In this document: one piece after another, positions 53,225 to 62,695 of the stretch
Position numbering within the stretch: position 1 is the first letter of the stretch
Layout: each line of letters starts with the position of its first letter
Source: Actinomycetota bacterium
GTDB lineage: Bacteria > Actinomycetota > UBA4738 > HRBIN12
Assembly (NCBI GenBank): GCA_035697485.1
Contig: DASSCU010000064.1
Location: forward strand, 1 to 64,000
Direction: 5' to 3'
Length of the DNA stretch: 64,000 nucleotides
Translations under genes and position numbers: made by a program
The notes under the pieces: generated by a model
What the model was told of the DNA's origin: nothing
Seen by the model: only the letters and a program-made list of their open reading frames with translations
Database searches by the model: none

Positions 53225-54124
53225 TCATTTGCCGGCACCCACGGCCGCCCTGGCACCGACCACCTCGCCCTCGGCCGCCTTGCGGCTCGACCGGAAGCTC
53301 GTGGCGAGATTCAACCCCGCGGTGAGAAGGCCGGCCATGAACAGGAGCGTGCCCCAGACGTTCACCTGCGGCGGCACGCCGATCCGGGTCGCTCCGTAGA
53401 CCCACGTCGGGAACGTGTTCACCGCGCCGCCGACGAAGTTCGTGATCACGAAGTCGTCGAGCGACAACACGAATGCCAGGAGGAATCCTGCGACGACACC
53501 CGGCAGGATCAGCGGCATCGTCACCCGCATGAAGGCCTGGAACGGTGTCGCGAACAGGTCCTGCGCCGCGTTCTCGAGCGAGCGGTCGAGTCCCTGCACC
53601 CGGGCACGCACGGTGATCGCGACGAACGCGATCGCGAAGCCGATGTGGCTGAACAGGATCGATCCGAAACCGATCGGCGTCTTCCCGAGCACGAACATCG
53701 ACAGGAGGGACGAGGCCAGCACGATCTCGGGGATCGCGATCGCGAGGAAGATGACGAAGTTCGTCACCGCGCGCCCGCTGAACTGATACCGGCCCAGCAC
53801 GAGCCCGATCAGCGCACCGAGGACCGTCGCGATGATCGATGCAGGGATCGCGACGAGGATCGACGTCCTCACGGACTCGTTCAGCGCCGGGATAGCGAAC
53901 ATGTCTCGCCACCACCGCGTCGTGCAGCACGTGAACTCCGCGATCTGCCGCTCACCCAGGAGATCGTTGAACGAGAACAGGATCATGATGAAGACCGGGA
54001 ACGCCAGGTAGATGATCATCGCGATCGTGAAGACCGGCAGGATGTAGGCGGTCCAGCGCTTGCGCTTGACGCGCAGCGGCGGGCGGTCGACGGTCTCGAC
54101 CCGGTCGACGGTGACCGCGCTCAT
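53225..54124 (-). CDS. potC: Polyamine ABC transporter permease, PotC type
   Basis: A 299-residue inner-membrane permease with six spans and the EAA-type coupling loop (ENAAQDLFATPFQAFMRVTMPLILPG, about 185-210). ATG 54124 overlaps the potB stop as ATGA. With PotB it forms the spermidine/putrescine pore. The C-terminus is a basic, Gly/Ala-rich tail. It ends the potADBC operon; the Rex-like dyad follows 44 bases later. Confidence 0.94.
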   Translation of the reverse strand: MSAVTVDRVETVDRPPLRVKRKRWTAYILPVFTIAMIIYLAFPVFIMILFSFNDLLGERQIAEFTCCTTRWWRDMFAIPALNESVRTSILVAIPASIIATVLGALIGLVLGRYQFSGRAVTNFVIFLAIAIPEIVLASSLLSMFVLGKTPIGFGSILFSHIGFAIAFVAITVRARVQGLDRSLENAAQDLFATPFQAFMRVTMPLILPGVVAGFLLAFVLSLDDFVITNFVGGAVNTFPTWVYGATRIGVPPQVNVWGTLLFMAGLLTAGLNLATSFRSSRKAAEGEVVGARAAVGAGK

Positions 54125-55077
54125 GCCGCGGCCGCCAGCGTCGAGTCTTCGGTGCCCAATACCTTGGCGTACGCGAGCGCGATCACGAGCATGCCGATCA
54201 TCAGGATCACCGAGAGCGCGGCCGCCTCGGGGTAGTCGGCCTCCGTCAGGAACTTCGTCTGGATCACCTGTCCGACCATCGTCGTGCGGTTGGACCCGAG
54301 CACGCTGGAATTCACGTAGTCGCCGGTCGCCGGCACGAACGTCAGCACGAGGGCTGCGAACAGCCCGGGGAACGACAGGGGCAGCACGACCTTGCGGAAC
54401 GCCTCGAACTTCGTCGCGTACAGATCCTTCGCCGCCTCGACGAGCCCCTTGTCGATGCGGTCGAGCGCGACGTAGAGCGGCAGCGCGGTGAACGGAAGGA
54501 AGTTGTACGTGATACCCGCCACGACGGCGACGGGACCAGCGAGCACCCGGAAGTTGTCAGGGAGGAGCCCCAGGTCCTTCAGGAAGCCGAAGAGCAGGCC
54601 GTCGTCTGCGAGGATGAAGTTCCACTGCACGGTGCGGATCACGAACGACACGAAGAACGGCACCAGGATCAGGAAGAAGAGCGTCGACTTCCATCTGCCG
54701 GCATAGAAGGCGATCCAGTACGCCATGGGGTAGGCGAGCAGGATCGTGAGCACGGTGGCGAGGGCCGAGTACAGCAGGGCTCGGGCGATGAAGGTCTTCG
54801 ACGATGCGAACGCGTCCGCGTAGTTCTCGAAGGCCCAGGTGAACTGATAGCCGCCGGAGAGCAGTCCCCCGCTCTGCAGCGAGGTGTAGACCACGAGGAT
54901 CAGCGGCACGATGAAGGCGAGCATCAGGTAGATGCCACCGGGTGCCAGGATCCCGTACGCGACCCGGCTCCGTCGCTTCGCGAGGAATTGGTCGGCACGC
55001 TTCGGCGGCTCTTCGCCGGACTGGCCGGCGACGGCCGCGGTGAGCAGCGCGAGATCCTTGGACTGATCCTGAGGCAC
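54121..55077 (-). CDS. potB: Polyamine ABC transporter permease, PotB type
   Basis: A 318-residue permease with six spans and the loop VEAAKDLYATKFEAFRKVVLPLSFPG (about 210-235) that docks on the ATPase. The first 40 residues are a polar cytoplasmic extension. GTG 55077 is two bases after the potD TAA and has GGAG eight bases upstream; the frame upstream is out of phase with potD and has no homology. Confidence 0.93.
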   Translation of the reverse strand: MPQDQSKDLALLTAAVAGQSGEEPPKRADQFLAKRRSRVAYGILAPGGIYLMLAFIVPLILVVYTSLQSGGLLSGGYQFTWAFENYADAFASSKTFIARALLYSALATVLTILLAYPMAYWIAFYAGRWKSTLFFLILVPFFVSFVIRTVQWNFILADDGLLFGFLKDLGLLPDNFRVLAGPVAVVAGITYNFLPFTALPLYVALDRIDKGLVEAAKDLYATKFEAFRKVVLPLSFPGLFAALVLTFVPATGDYVNSSVLGSNRTTMVGQVIQTKFLTEADYPEAAALSVILMIGMLVIALAYAKVLGTEDSTLAAAA

Positions 55078-55079
55078 TC

Positions 55080-56375
55080 TTACGTCTCCGAGATCGGGAC
55101 GAAGATCGCGTCCCACTCCTCGCGTTCCTCGTCGGTCGTGAGGTTGCGACCGAACGGGGTCTGCGCGAGGAGAGCATCGTCGGGCCACAGGAGCGGGTTC
55201 TCCGCCATGTCCGCCAGGTCCGCAGCGTACTCCCCGCTCTCCTCGGTGGCGTGCTGGGCGATCAGGTCCTGCACGGCGGGCACCGGCGACATGTACGCCA
55301 CCCACTCCGTGATCATCTGCGCGATCTCCGGCAGGTACACGTAATCCATCAGCTGGTACGCGCCCTGGGGGTTGGCTGAGTTCGCCGGGATCATCATGTT
55401 GTCGATCCACAGGAGCGCCCCGCCATCGGGAACGACCCACTCGTACGGCTTGTTCTCCCAGATCTTGTAGTAGAGGACGTCGCCCGACCAGGCCATCGAG
55501 GCGGCGAGGTTCCCGGCCGTGAAGTCGTCGATGTAGCCCTGGTCGTAGAACTTCCGCAGGGTGCCGGAGTCCTTGAGCATCTGGATCCAGTCCGCGGCCT
55601 CTTGCCATTCTGCCGGGCCTGAGCTGGCGGGGTCGATGCCGAGGTTGATCATGACCAGATCGGGCATGTCGCCGGTGATCATGCCGACCGACGACGTCCC
55701 AACGATGTCGGGGTTCATCAGATCGTCCATCGTGGTGACCGGCCGGCTCACCTTCTCGGTGAGGTACCCGATGCCGGTGAGGCCCGACTGCCACGCCATC
55801 GAGTACTTGTTGCCCGGATCGTAGTCGGGGTCCTTCGCCCACGACGCGGCGTTCGCGTCGAAGTTCGGCCGCATCGACGGATCGAGCTCGGTCACCCAGC
55901 CGTTCACGGTCAACGCCGTGAACTCTCGGCCGTTCGTGATCACGATGATGTCGCGTCCCGTGTCCTGCTCTGCCTGCAGCTGCGGCAGGAGCTCACCGAA
56001 GAACGACGCGTTGGCCTGGATCTCGTCGTTGTAGTTGACGGCGATGCCCGTCTCTTCGGTGAACGACACCAACGAGGGGTGGATGCGCTCGCCCGTGTCC
56101 GGATCCTTGGCAGAGTCGATGTACAGCGGCCAGTTCGCGAAGTTGATCGTGTCGCCGGGGGGCGCCGAGAAGTCGACGGTCGCCCCGCTCGTCTGGCCGC
56201 CGCTGCCCGGGGCCGTGTCGCCACCGCATGCCGCCAGGATCGACGCGAGACTCAGGGTACCGACGGTGGCACCGCCGTACTTGATCAGGTCGCGCCGCGA
56301 AACGCGACGCTGCGTCATGCCCCGCATCAACGAAGCGGAGAACCCCGGGTCGACGTCCTTGCGGTCGTGAGTCAT
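55080..56375 (-). CDS. potD: Polyamine-binding lipoprotein, PotD type, with Tat-like signal
   Basis: A 431-residue substrate-binding protein. The N-terminus has a twin-arginine pattern (SRRDLIKYGG, about 27-36), a hydrophobic stretch and a lipobox LAAC, so it is probably a Tat-exported lipoprotein. The mature protein has the PotD/spermidine-type fold: INFANWPLYID, then the YSMAWQSGLTGIGY middle block. ATG 56375 overlaps the potA stop as ATGA. Spermidine or putrescine is the expected ligand; other amines cannot be excluded. Confidence 0.93.
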   Translation of the reverse strand: MTHDRKDVDPGFSASLMRGMTQRRVSRRDLIKYGGATVGTLSLASILAACGGDTAPGSGGQTSGATVDFSAPPGDTINFANWPLYIDSAKDPDTGERIHPSLVSFTEETGIAVNYNDEIQANASFFGELLPQLQAEQDTGRDIIVITNGREFTALTVNGWVTELDPSMRPNFDANAASWAKDPDYDPGNKYSMAWQSGLTGIGYLTEKVSRPVTTMDDLMNPDIVGTSSVGMITGDMPDLVMINLGIDPASSGPAEWQEAADWIQMLKDSGTLRKFYDQGYIDDFTAGNLAASMAWSGDVLYYKIWENKPYEWVVPDGGALLWIDNMMIPANSANPQGAYQLMDYVYLPEIAQMITEWVAYMSPVPAVQDLIAQHATEESGEYAADLADMAENPLLWPDDALLAQTPFGRNLTTDEEREEWDAIFVPISET

Positions 56376-57502
56376 ACCTCGTCCTCCTCCATGATCAGGC
56401 CCTCTTGGGGCGCCACGGCGAACGTGTGCTCGGGTTTCCACGACACCGTGACGGCCTCGCCTTGTCGGGGTGCTTCCTCGCGGCCGAGGTTCTGCACGTA
56501 CGCAGTCATGATGGTGCCGCCGACGGCCTCGACCTTGTACTGGTGGCTGACGCCGATGTAGGTGGTCATCGTCACGTGACCAGTGACGTGGTTGTGCCCC
56601 GCGGGAACCGCCACGTCGCTCCCGCGCGAGATCGTGAGCTTCTCCGGACGTACGCCCACCTTCACCGTGCCGGCCACGTCGGACGGCACGCGGGTGGTCG
56701 GCAGCTGCACCGTCCCACCGTCGCGCAGCGAGACGGTGGCGACGCCGTTCCCGCCTTCCTTCAACTCACCCTCGAGCATGTTCGAGGCGCCGAGGAACCC
56801 GGCGACGAACTCCGTCGCGGGGTTCTCGTAGACGGTCTCGGGGTCGCCGAGCTGCTCGATCCTGCCGAGGCGCATGACGGCGAGGCGGTCGGACATCGTC
56901 ATCGCCTCTTCCTGGTCGTGCGTCACGTAGATGAACGTGATGCCGACCTCCCGCTGGATGCGCTTGAGCTCGAGCTGCATCTGCTTGCGCAGCTTCATGT
57001 CGAGCGCGCCGAGCGGCTCGTCGAGCAGCAGCACCTTGGGGTGGTTCACGAGCGCCCGCGCGAGCGCGACCCGCTGCTGCTGACCGCCCGACATCTGGGG
57101 GGGCTTGCGGGTCTCGAACCCGATCAGGTCGACGAGCGTCATCGCCTCCTTGACCCGGGTCTCGATCTCGGCCTTGTCGACCTTCTTGCGCCGCAGACCG
57201 AACGCCACGTTCTCCTTCACGTCGAGATGCGGGAACAACGCGTAACTCTGGAACACCGTGTTCACGTCACGCTTATACGGGGGAAGGTCGGTCACGTCGC
57301 GCCCGCCGAGGTAGACCGTGCCGTACGTCGGATCCTCGAACCCGCCGATCATGCGCAGCGTGGTGGTCTTGCCGCACCCCGAGGGCCCGAGCATCGAGAA
57401 GAACTCGCCCTCCTCGACGTCCAACGAAAGGTCGTCCACCGCGACGGCGTCACCGAACATCTTCGTGACGCGTTCCACGCGAACGTCGATCTCGTTCGGC
57501 AC
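56372..57502 (-). CDS. potA: Polyamine ABC transporter ATPase, PotA type
   Basis: A 376-residue ATPase with Walker A GPSGCGKTT (about 40), Q-loop FQSYALFP, signature MSGGQQQR, Walker B LLLDEPLGALD, switch His VTHDQEEA, and a C-terminal TOBE regulatory domain (about 245-360). GTG 57502 lies close behind a GAGGAGGGGGAG stretch. It is first in the potADBC operon and lies downstream of a 173-base gap with two perfect dyads. Confidence 0.95.
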   Translation of the reverse strand: MPNEIDVRVERVTKMFGDAVAVDDLSLDVEEGEFFSMLGPSGCGKTTTLRMIGGFEDPTYGTVYLGGRDVTDLPPYKRDVNTVFQSYALFPHLDVKENVAFGLRRKKVDKAEIETRVKEAMTLVDLIGFETRKPPQMSGGQQQRVALARALVNHPKVLLLDEPLGALDMKLRKQMQLELKRIQREVGITFIYVTHDQEEAMTMSDRLAVMRLGRIEQLGDPETVYENPATEFVAGFLGASNMLEGELKEGGNGVATVSLRDGGTVQLPTTRVPSDVAGTVKVGVRPEKLTISRGSDVAVPAGHNHVTGHVTMTTYIGVSHQYKVEAVGGTIMTAYVQNLGREEAPRQGEAVTVSWKPEHTFAVAPQEGLIMEEDEV

Positions 57503-57580
57503 GCGCTCCCCCTCCTCGGCCTCCCCCCCGACGCAGCGCGTCGAGGCGGCGGGCATCATCACCTGTCAGTACGTAGCCAG

Positions 57581-57594
57581 GAACCCGCGGGTTC
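57581..57594. promoter_or_regulatory. Perfect 14-base palindrome upstream of potA
   Basis: GAACCCGCGGGTTC, 79 bases upstream of the potA start. Candidate operator; no known regulator matches. Confidence 0.35.
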
Positions 57595-57610
57595 GGAGAT
57601 GCATCATCGA

Positions 57611-57635
57611 CCACTTGTACGGAACGGACAAGTGG
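57611..57635. promoter_or_regulatory. Perfect 8+8 inverted repeat upstream of potA
   Basis: CCACTTGT, nine bases, ACAAGTGG. It lies 41 bases after the wecA stop and 109-133 bases before potA. The TTGT/ACAA arms recall GntR-type operators. There is no T-run, so it is less likely a terminator of wecA. Confidence 0.4.
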
Positions 57636-57675
57636 GGAGGACCCGGCTCGTCAACCTGGCCGCGCGGCCCACCCC

Positions 57676-58845
57676 TCACGCCTGACCCTCGGCCGACGGC
57701 TCCGACCCGGTCGGCGTGGGGTCCCGGCCCTCGGCAGCATCGGCGGACCCTTCGCCCCTGCTCCTCCAGCGATCGAGGGCGGGGAGCGCCGTGACGAGGA
57801 ACAGTCCGAGAGCCGCCAGCAACACCAGGCCTACGGTCGTGCGCCCGTCGATCAACCCCACCGCGAGCGCGCTCGCGCTGATCAGCGAACTCCACAGGTA
57901 CATCAGCAGCACGGCCCGCCGGTGGCTGTGGCCGATGTCCATGAGCCGGTGGTGGATGTGCTCCTTGTCGGCATGGCCGATGCCCTGCCCGCGCCACGTG
58001 CGGCGGGCGATCGCGAGCACCACGTCGAGCAGCGGGATGAACAGCACGAGCAGCGGCACGAGCACCGCGCCGGTGATCGCGGCGATGTCGCCGGCGCTCG
58101 GTGGGAACGGGTTGCGGCCGATGCCGCTGATCGTCGCGATCGACAACAGCATGCCGAGCAGCAGCGAGCCGGAGTCCCCCATGAAGATCTTGGCCGGGTA
58201 GAAGTTCCATGGCAGGAACCCGAGGCAGATCCCGACCGTGATCGCCGAGAGCATCGCGGCCGCCGAGGCGTCGCCGAACATGTTCTCCGTGCGGATCACG
58301 TAGACGAAGAAGGCCGCGGCCGCGATCGCGATCATGCCGGCGGCGAGCCCGTCGAGGCCGTCGACGAGGTTGACCGCGTTCGCGACGGCCACGACCCACA
58401 GAATCGTGAGGGGAACCCCGAGGTCGGGGTCGAGCACGACCACGCCGAGCCCGGGGATCCAGAAGAACGCGAGCGCGGCACCCATCAGCACGAGCACGCC
58501 CGCGATGAAGACCTGCGCCGTGAACTTCGCGAGCGCGCTCGTGCCCCGCCGATCATCGATTAAACCGAGCCCGACCATCAGCGTGCACGTCGCGATCGCC
58601 GCCAAGGGGATCGGGCTGCCTCGTCGCACCTCGGCGAAGAACGGCAGCACCAACGCGATGCCCATGGCCACCAGGAAGCCCCCGTACATCGCGAGCCCCC
58701 CCATCGTGGGGGTGGGCACCGCGTGTACCGTGCGGTCGTTCGGCTCGGAGATCGCGCCCATGCGCACGGCCATGCGCCGAACGACGGGCGTGGCCACGAA
58801 CGTCGTCCCCGCGGCCGCGAGGAAGATGATCAGGTAGGCGCTCAC
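57676..58845 (-). CDS. wecA: Undecaprenyl/decaprenyl-phosphate GlcNAc-1-phosphate transferase (WecA/Rfe type)
   Basis: A 389-residue polyprenyl-phosphate sugar-phosphate transferase with about 11 spans. The metal and nucleotide motifs are GLIDDRRG, NAVNLVDGLDGLAAG, FMGDSGSLLLG and HIHHRLMD. It transfers GlcNAc-1-phosphate to the lipid carrier for arabinogalactan-, teichoic-acid- or other glycopolymer synthesis. GTG 58845 gives the normal N-terminal helix. It lies between glyA and the atp operon, as in many actinobacteria, except that the pot operon now lies between it and atp. Confidence 0.93.
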   Translation of the reverse strand: MSAYLIIFLAAAGTTFVATPVVRRMAVRMGAISEPNDRTVHAVPTPTMGGLAMYGGFLVAMGIALVLPFFAEVRRGSPIPLAAIATCTLMVGLGLIDDRRGTSALAKFTAQVFIAGVLVLMGAALAFFWIPGLGVVVLDPDLGVPLTILWVVAVANAVNLVDGLDGLAAGMIAIAAAAFFVYVIRTENMFGDASAAAMLSAITVGICLGFLPWNFYPAKIFMGDSGSLLLGMLLSIATISGIGRNPFPPSAGDIAAITGAVLVPLLVLFIPLLDVVLAIARRTWRGQGIGHADKEHIHHRLMDIGHSHRRAVLLMYLWSSLISASALAVGLIDGRTTVGLVLLAALGLFLVTALPALDRWRSRGEGSADAAEGRDPTPTGSEPSAEGQA

Positions 58846-58912
58846 GCTGGGGCCAGTCTGAGGGCCCGGTCGCACGCCCGGCAACCGGCCCCGTCGAGGC
58901 CACGCGACACCG

Positions 58913-60196
58913 CTACGGGTAAACGGGGAAGCGCTGCATCAGGTCCCGTACACGCCCGCGGGCCTTCTCCTTGAGGCCCGCGTCGTCGGGGGCGTTCAGC
59001 ACGTCGGCCATGATGCTGGCGATCTCGCGCATCTCCGGCTCGTCCATGCCGAGGGTCGACGGGCCCGGCGTGCCCACCCGGACCCCCGAAGGCGTCGAGG
59101 GGGGGTTCGGGTCGAACGGGATCTGGTTCTTATTGAGGGCGATGCCGACCTCGTCGCAGGCCGTCTCGGCGACCTTCCCGTCGATGCCGAGCGGGCGCAG
59201 GTCGGCGAGGAGAAGGTGCGAGTCGGTGCCGCCGGAGACGATGCGCAGACCCTCGTCGGTCAGCCCCGCGGCGAGCGCCCGCGCATCCCGCACGGTGCGT
59301 TCCGCGTACTCGCGGAACGCAGGCGTGGACGCTTCCTTGAGGGCCACGGCCTTTCCCGCGATGCAGTGCTCGAGCGGCCCGCCCTGCATCATCGGGAACA
59401 CCGCCTTGTCGATCGCCTTGGCGTGCTCCTCCTTGGTCAGGATCATCGCGCCCCGCGGCCCGCGCAGCGCCTTGTGCGTGGTGAACGTCACGACGTCGGC
59501 GTGCGGCACCGGCGACGGGTAGGCACCGCCGGCGACGAGGCCGATGAAGTGGCTCGCGTCGACCCACAACAGGGCGCCGACCTCATCGGCGATCGATCTG
59601 AACGCCGCGAAGTCGATCTCGCGAGGGTACGCGGTGAATCCGGCGAGCACGATCTTCGGGCGGTGCTCCTTCGCGAGGTCGCGGATCCGATCCATGTCGA
59701 GCTGCTCGGTCTCGCGATCGACCTCGTAGCCGACGAAGTTGAACCACATGCCACTCACGTTCACGGGTGATCCGTGGGTGAGGTGACCGCCGTGCGCGAG
59801 CACCAGGCCGAGCACCTTCTCGCTCGGATCGTTCGGCGTGAGGAACGCACCGAAGACCGCCATGTTGGCCTGCGCGCCCGCATGAGGCTGCACGTTCGCG
59901 TGATCGGCGCCGAACAGCTCCTTCGCCCGGTCGATCGCGAGCTGCTCGGTCACGTCGACGAACTCGCAGCCCCCGTAGTAGCGGCGACCCGGGTACCCCT
60001 CGGCGTACTTGTTGTTCATCGTCGAGCCGATCGCCGCGAGCACGGCCGGGCTCGCGTAGTTCTCCGACGCGATCAGCCGCAGTTCCGTCCGCTCGCGCTC
60101 GAGCTCGCCCGCGATCGCCGCGGCGACCTCGGGGTCGGTGGCCTTCAGCGCCTCCCAGTCGGCCGCGTACTCCCGCCCCTTCGCTCCTTGGCTCAT
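58913..60196 (-). CDS. glyA: Serine hydroxymethyltransferase
   Basis: A 427-residue PLP enzyme that interconverts serine plus tetrahydrofolate with glycine plus methylene-tetrahydrofolate. It has SENYASPAVLAAIGS at the start, the PLP Lys in TFTTHKALRGPRG (about 233) and FDPNPPSTPSGVRVGTP near the end. ATG 60196 has GGAG eight bases upstream and is two bases after the rpiB stop; the longer frame upstream only covers rpiB. Confidence 0.98.
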   Translation of the reverse strand: MSQGAKGREYAADWEALKATDPEVAAAIAGELERERTELRLIASENYASPAVLAAIGSTMNNKYAEGYPGRRYYGGCEFVDVTEQLAIDRAKELFGADHANVQPHAGAQANMAVFGAFLTPNDPSEKVLGLVLAHGGHLTHGSPVNVSGMWFNFVGYEVDRETEQLDMDRIRDLAKEHRPKIVLAGFTAYPREIDFAAFRSIADEVGALLWVDASHFIGLVAGGAYPSPVPHADVVTFTTHKALRGPRGAMILTKEEHAKAIDKAVFPMMQGGPLEHCIAGKAVALKEASTPAFREYAERTVRDARALAAGLTDEGLRIVSGGTDSHLLLADLRPLGIDGKVAETACDEVGIALNKNQIPFDPNPPSTPSGVRVGTPGPSTLGMDEPEMREIASIMADVLNAPDDAGLKEKARGRVRDLMQRFPVYP

Positions 60197-60198
60197 GG

Positions 60199-60645
60199 CT
60201 ACAGCTCCCCTCGCTCGATCGATGCGATCTGCTCCAGGCGCAGCACGTGCCGGCCGCCCTCGAACCCGGTCGCGAGCCACACCCGCACGATCTCGCGCGC
60301 GTAGGCCGGTGCGACCACCCGTCCACCCATGCTCAGCACGTTGGCGTCGTTGTGCCTGCGTGACAACTCCGCGAGGAACAGGTCGTGACACAACGCGGCA
60401 CGCACGCCGTGCACCTTGTTCGCGGCGATCTGCTCCCCCTGACCCGACCCGCCCATCACGATGCCCCGCTCGCATTCCCCGTTCCCGACGGCATGGGCGG
60501 CGGCGGCGATGAAGGCGGGGTAGTCGACCGGCTTCTCCGAGTCGGTGCCGTGATCCACGACCTCGTGCCCCTCGCCGACGAGGAACGACTTGATGTCCTC
60601 CTTGAGGAGGAAGCCTGCGTGATCGCTGCCCATCGCGATGCGCAT
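60199..60645 (-). CDS. rpiB: Ribose-5-phosphate isomerase B
   Basis: A 148-residue RpiB: MRIAMGSDHAGFLLK at the start, and GGSGQGEQIAANKVHGVRAALC around residues 66-87. The usual catalytic Cys of GTGIG is Ser67 (GGSGQG), as in mycobacterial RpiB, which uses a Glu instead. It interconverts ribose-5-phosphate and ribulose-5-phosphate. It is co-transcribed with the phosphatase, tsaC and glyA. Confidence 0.93.
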   Translation of the reverse strand: MRIAMGSDHAGFLLKEDIKSFLVGEGHEVVDHGTDSEKPVDYPAFIAAAAHAVGNGECERGIVMGGSGQGEQIAANKVHGVRAALCHDLFLAELSRRHNDANVLSMGGRVVAPAYAREIVRVWLATGFEGGRHVLRLEQIASIERGEL

Positions 60646-60648
60646 CGC

Positions 60649-61236
60649 TCAGCCCTCGCTGGCCGCCGGCACCGTCGCCGCGCCGTAGAGGCCGTCGACC
60701 AGCCTCCCGATCCACTCGTCGAGCTCCCACGCGATCGCCCGGTAGCTCTGAAGCGGGAGTCCCAAGGGGTCGGCCACGTCCTCGTCGAACGGGTTCCCCG
60801 TGAACCCCGCCCGCCTGGCCTCGGCCGCCAGGGAGACGCGACCGACCAGGGCGTCTGGACCCGCGTCCGGGGGCACCGGAGGCAGCGACTCGAGCAAGCG
60901 GACGAGCTCCTTGAGCGTGAACGCGCGGTCCCCCGCGGCATGCTCGTCGGTGAGCGCGACGCGATGCTCGCCCGCCATCGCGATCACGAGATCGGCGTCG
61001 GTGATCGCAACCGATGCGAGACGGCGGGCCCGGTGTCCGGCGATGTCGGTGCCCCGCTCTGACGCCGCGGTCACGGCCTCGGCGGTGGCCGCCGACCCCT
61101 CGACCCCCCACGTGCCGGCCGATGCCACGGTCGGCGCCTCGGCGCCGAACCGCGCGACCAGGGCATCACGCAACAGTCCCTCCGCGATGGGGGAACGGCA
61201 GATGTTGCCCGTACAGACGACCAGGATCGAGGTCAT
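60649..61236 (-). CDS. Low-molecular-weight protein-tyrosine phosphatase family protein
   Basis: A 195-residue phosphatase. The P-loop is Cys8-TGNIC-Arg14-Ser (CX5RS), and a DPLG acid loop lies near residue 160. A Pro-rich insertion (about 112-125) makes it longer than the 150-residue norm. The position next to tsaC and rpiB is conserved in many Gram-positive genomes. ATG 61236 overlaps the tsaC stop as ATGA. Confidence 0.92.
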   Translation of the reverse strand: MTSILVVCTGNICRSPIAEGLLRDALVARFGAEAPTVASAGTWGVEGSAATAEAVTAASERGTDIAGHRARRLASVAITDADLVIAMAGEHRVALTDEHAAGDRAFTLKELVRLLESLPPVPPDAGPDALVGRVSLAAEARRAGFTGNPFDEDVADPLGLPLQSYRAIAWELDEWIGRLVDGLYGAATVPAASEG

Positions 61237-61865
61237 GGAGAGGGGCGCGAGTCTAGCAGCGCGTCCCCGACGGGCAGAAATCGCGCGATGTCGTCGGCGC
61301 TCAAGTCGCCTCGGCGGAGCAGGCGAGGGACGCCGTGCGCCAGGTCCACCACGGTGGACGATGTGCCCTCCAGTGGGCGTTCCTCGCAGAGGTAGACATC
61401 GACGAGGTCGCCGAACACCGACCGCAGCGCGTCACAGGTGGTGGCTGGCGGCTGACCGGATCGGTTCGCGCTCGTCACCGCGAGCGGGCCGGCCGCGGAG
61501 AGCACCGCTCGGGCGAGCGGGTGCGCCGGCATCCGGACGCCGACGCTCGACCCGTCACCGCCGAGGTCCCACGGCGCGCTCACCCTCGAACGCGGCAGCA
61601 CGATCGTCAGCGCCCCTGGCCAGAAGGTCTCCACCAGGGCCTCGGCCCGAGCGTCCAGCTCGGCCACCGTCCGCGCCGCGGCGGCGGATGGGACGAGCAC
61701 CGGCAGGGTGAGGTCACGGACCCTTCCCTTGGCCGCGAAGAGTCGCGCGGTCGCCTCGGGATCGTCCGGGCGGGTGGCGACGCCGTAGACCGTGTCGGTG
61801 GGGAACACCACCAGGAGGCCGGCCAACGCCGCCTCGACGGCCTCGGCGACCGGGTCGGGCGTCAC
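61233..61865 (-). CDS. tsaC: L-threonylcarbamoyladenylate synthase
   Basis: A 210-residue TsaC/Sua5 that makes threonylcarbamoyl-AMP from threonine, bicarbonate and ATP for the t6A tRNA modification. It has VFPTDTVYGVAT at the start, and LAVTSANRSGQPPATTC near residue 130. GTG 61865 gives the GTGA overlap with the prmC stop that is usual here; a GTG six bases upstream is also possible. The Sua5 domain is absent, so it is the short TsaC form. Confidence 0.94.
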   Translation of the reverse strand: MTPDPVAEAVEAALAGLLVVFPTDTVYGVATRPDDPEATARLFAAKGRVRDLTLPVLVPSAAAARTVAELDARAEALVETFWPGALTIVLPRSRVSAPWDLGGDGSSVGVRMPAHPLARAVLSAAGPLAVTSANRSGQPPATTCDALRSVFGDLVDVYLCEERPLEGTSSTVVDLAHGVPRLLRRGDLSADDIARFLPVGDALLDSRPSP

Positions 61866-62695
61866 GGCCACGTCGCGACGATCACCCGGTCGCGCCCCGC
61901 CAGGTCGGGAAGGACGACGACGTCGGCCGCCCCCGCTTCACGGGCCTTCTCGCCGACCGCGGCCGCCTGCCGCTCCCCGATCTCGACCACGACCACGCCG
62001 CCCTCGCGCAGACGGGTCGACGCCTGCTCGAACAGCGTCGCGTACACCTCGACCCCGCCCACCAGCGCCTCCACGGGATCCGCTCGCACCTCCGCCGGCA
62101 GCGCGGCGTATTCGCCCTCCTCGACGTAGGGCGGATTGCTGACCACGAGGTCGATCGGGACGGTCGAGGAAGGGTCGAGGGCCGTGAGGAGGTCGCTCGC
62201 GCGAACCTCGATCTCCAGCCCGGTTCGAGCGGCGTTCTCCTCGGTCAACGCGAGAGCCTCGGGCGATCGATCGACGGCGATCACGCGCGCGTCCGGGCGC
62301 TCCCGCTTCAGCGAGAGAGCGATCGCCCCGGCCCCCGTGCCGACGTCGACGACCAGCGGGCCGGGCGTCACCGGCAGAGCCTCGACCGCGGCATCGACGA
62401 CGATCTCGGTCTCCGGCCGCGGGACGAACACGCCGGGGCGCACGGTCAGGACCAGGTGTCGGAAGCCGGTTTCCCCCGTGAGGTGTTGGGTCGGCACGCC
62501 CGTGCACCGCCGGCACAGCGCCCGGCCGTAGGACCTCGCCTCCGCGTTCCGCAACGGTTCCTCGCGTGCGTAGACCCCGGAGCGATCGGTGCCGAGCACG
62601 CCGGCGAGCAGCTGCTCGGCCGTGGACAGCGACGCGTCGACGTCGTGACGCTCCAGGTAATCGGCTCCTCGCCGAACCGCCTCCGAGGGCCTCAC
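61862..62695 (-). CDS. prmC: Release factor glutamine methyltransferase
   Basis: A 277-residue methyltransferase that modifies the Gln of the GGQ motif in release factors. SAM-binding GTGAGAIAL (about 118-126) and catalytic NPPY (about 187-190) are clear; the N-terminal helical domain binds the factor. GTG 62695 overlaps the prfA stop as GTGA, pairing the enzyme with its substrate. Confidence 0.95.
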   Translation of the reverse strand: MRPSEAVRRGADYLERHDVDASLSTAEQLLAGVLGTDRSGVYAREEPLRNAEARSYGRALCRRCTGVPTQHLTGETGFRHLVLTVRPGVFVPRPETEIVVDAAVEALPVTPGPLVVDVGTGAGAIALSLKRERPDARVIAVDRSPEALALTEENAARTGLEIEVRASDLLTALDPSSTVPIDLVVSNPPYVEEGEYAALPAEVRADPVEALVGGVEVYATLFEQASTRLREGGVVVVEIGERQAAAVGEKAREAGAADVVVLPDLAGRDRVIVATWP

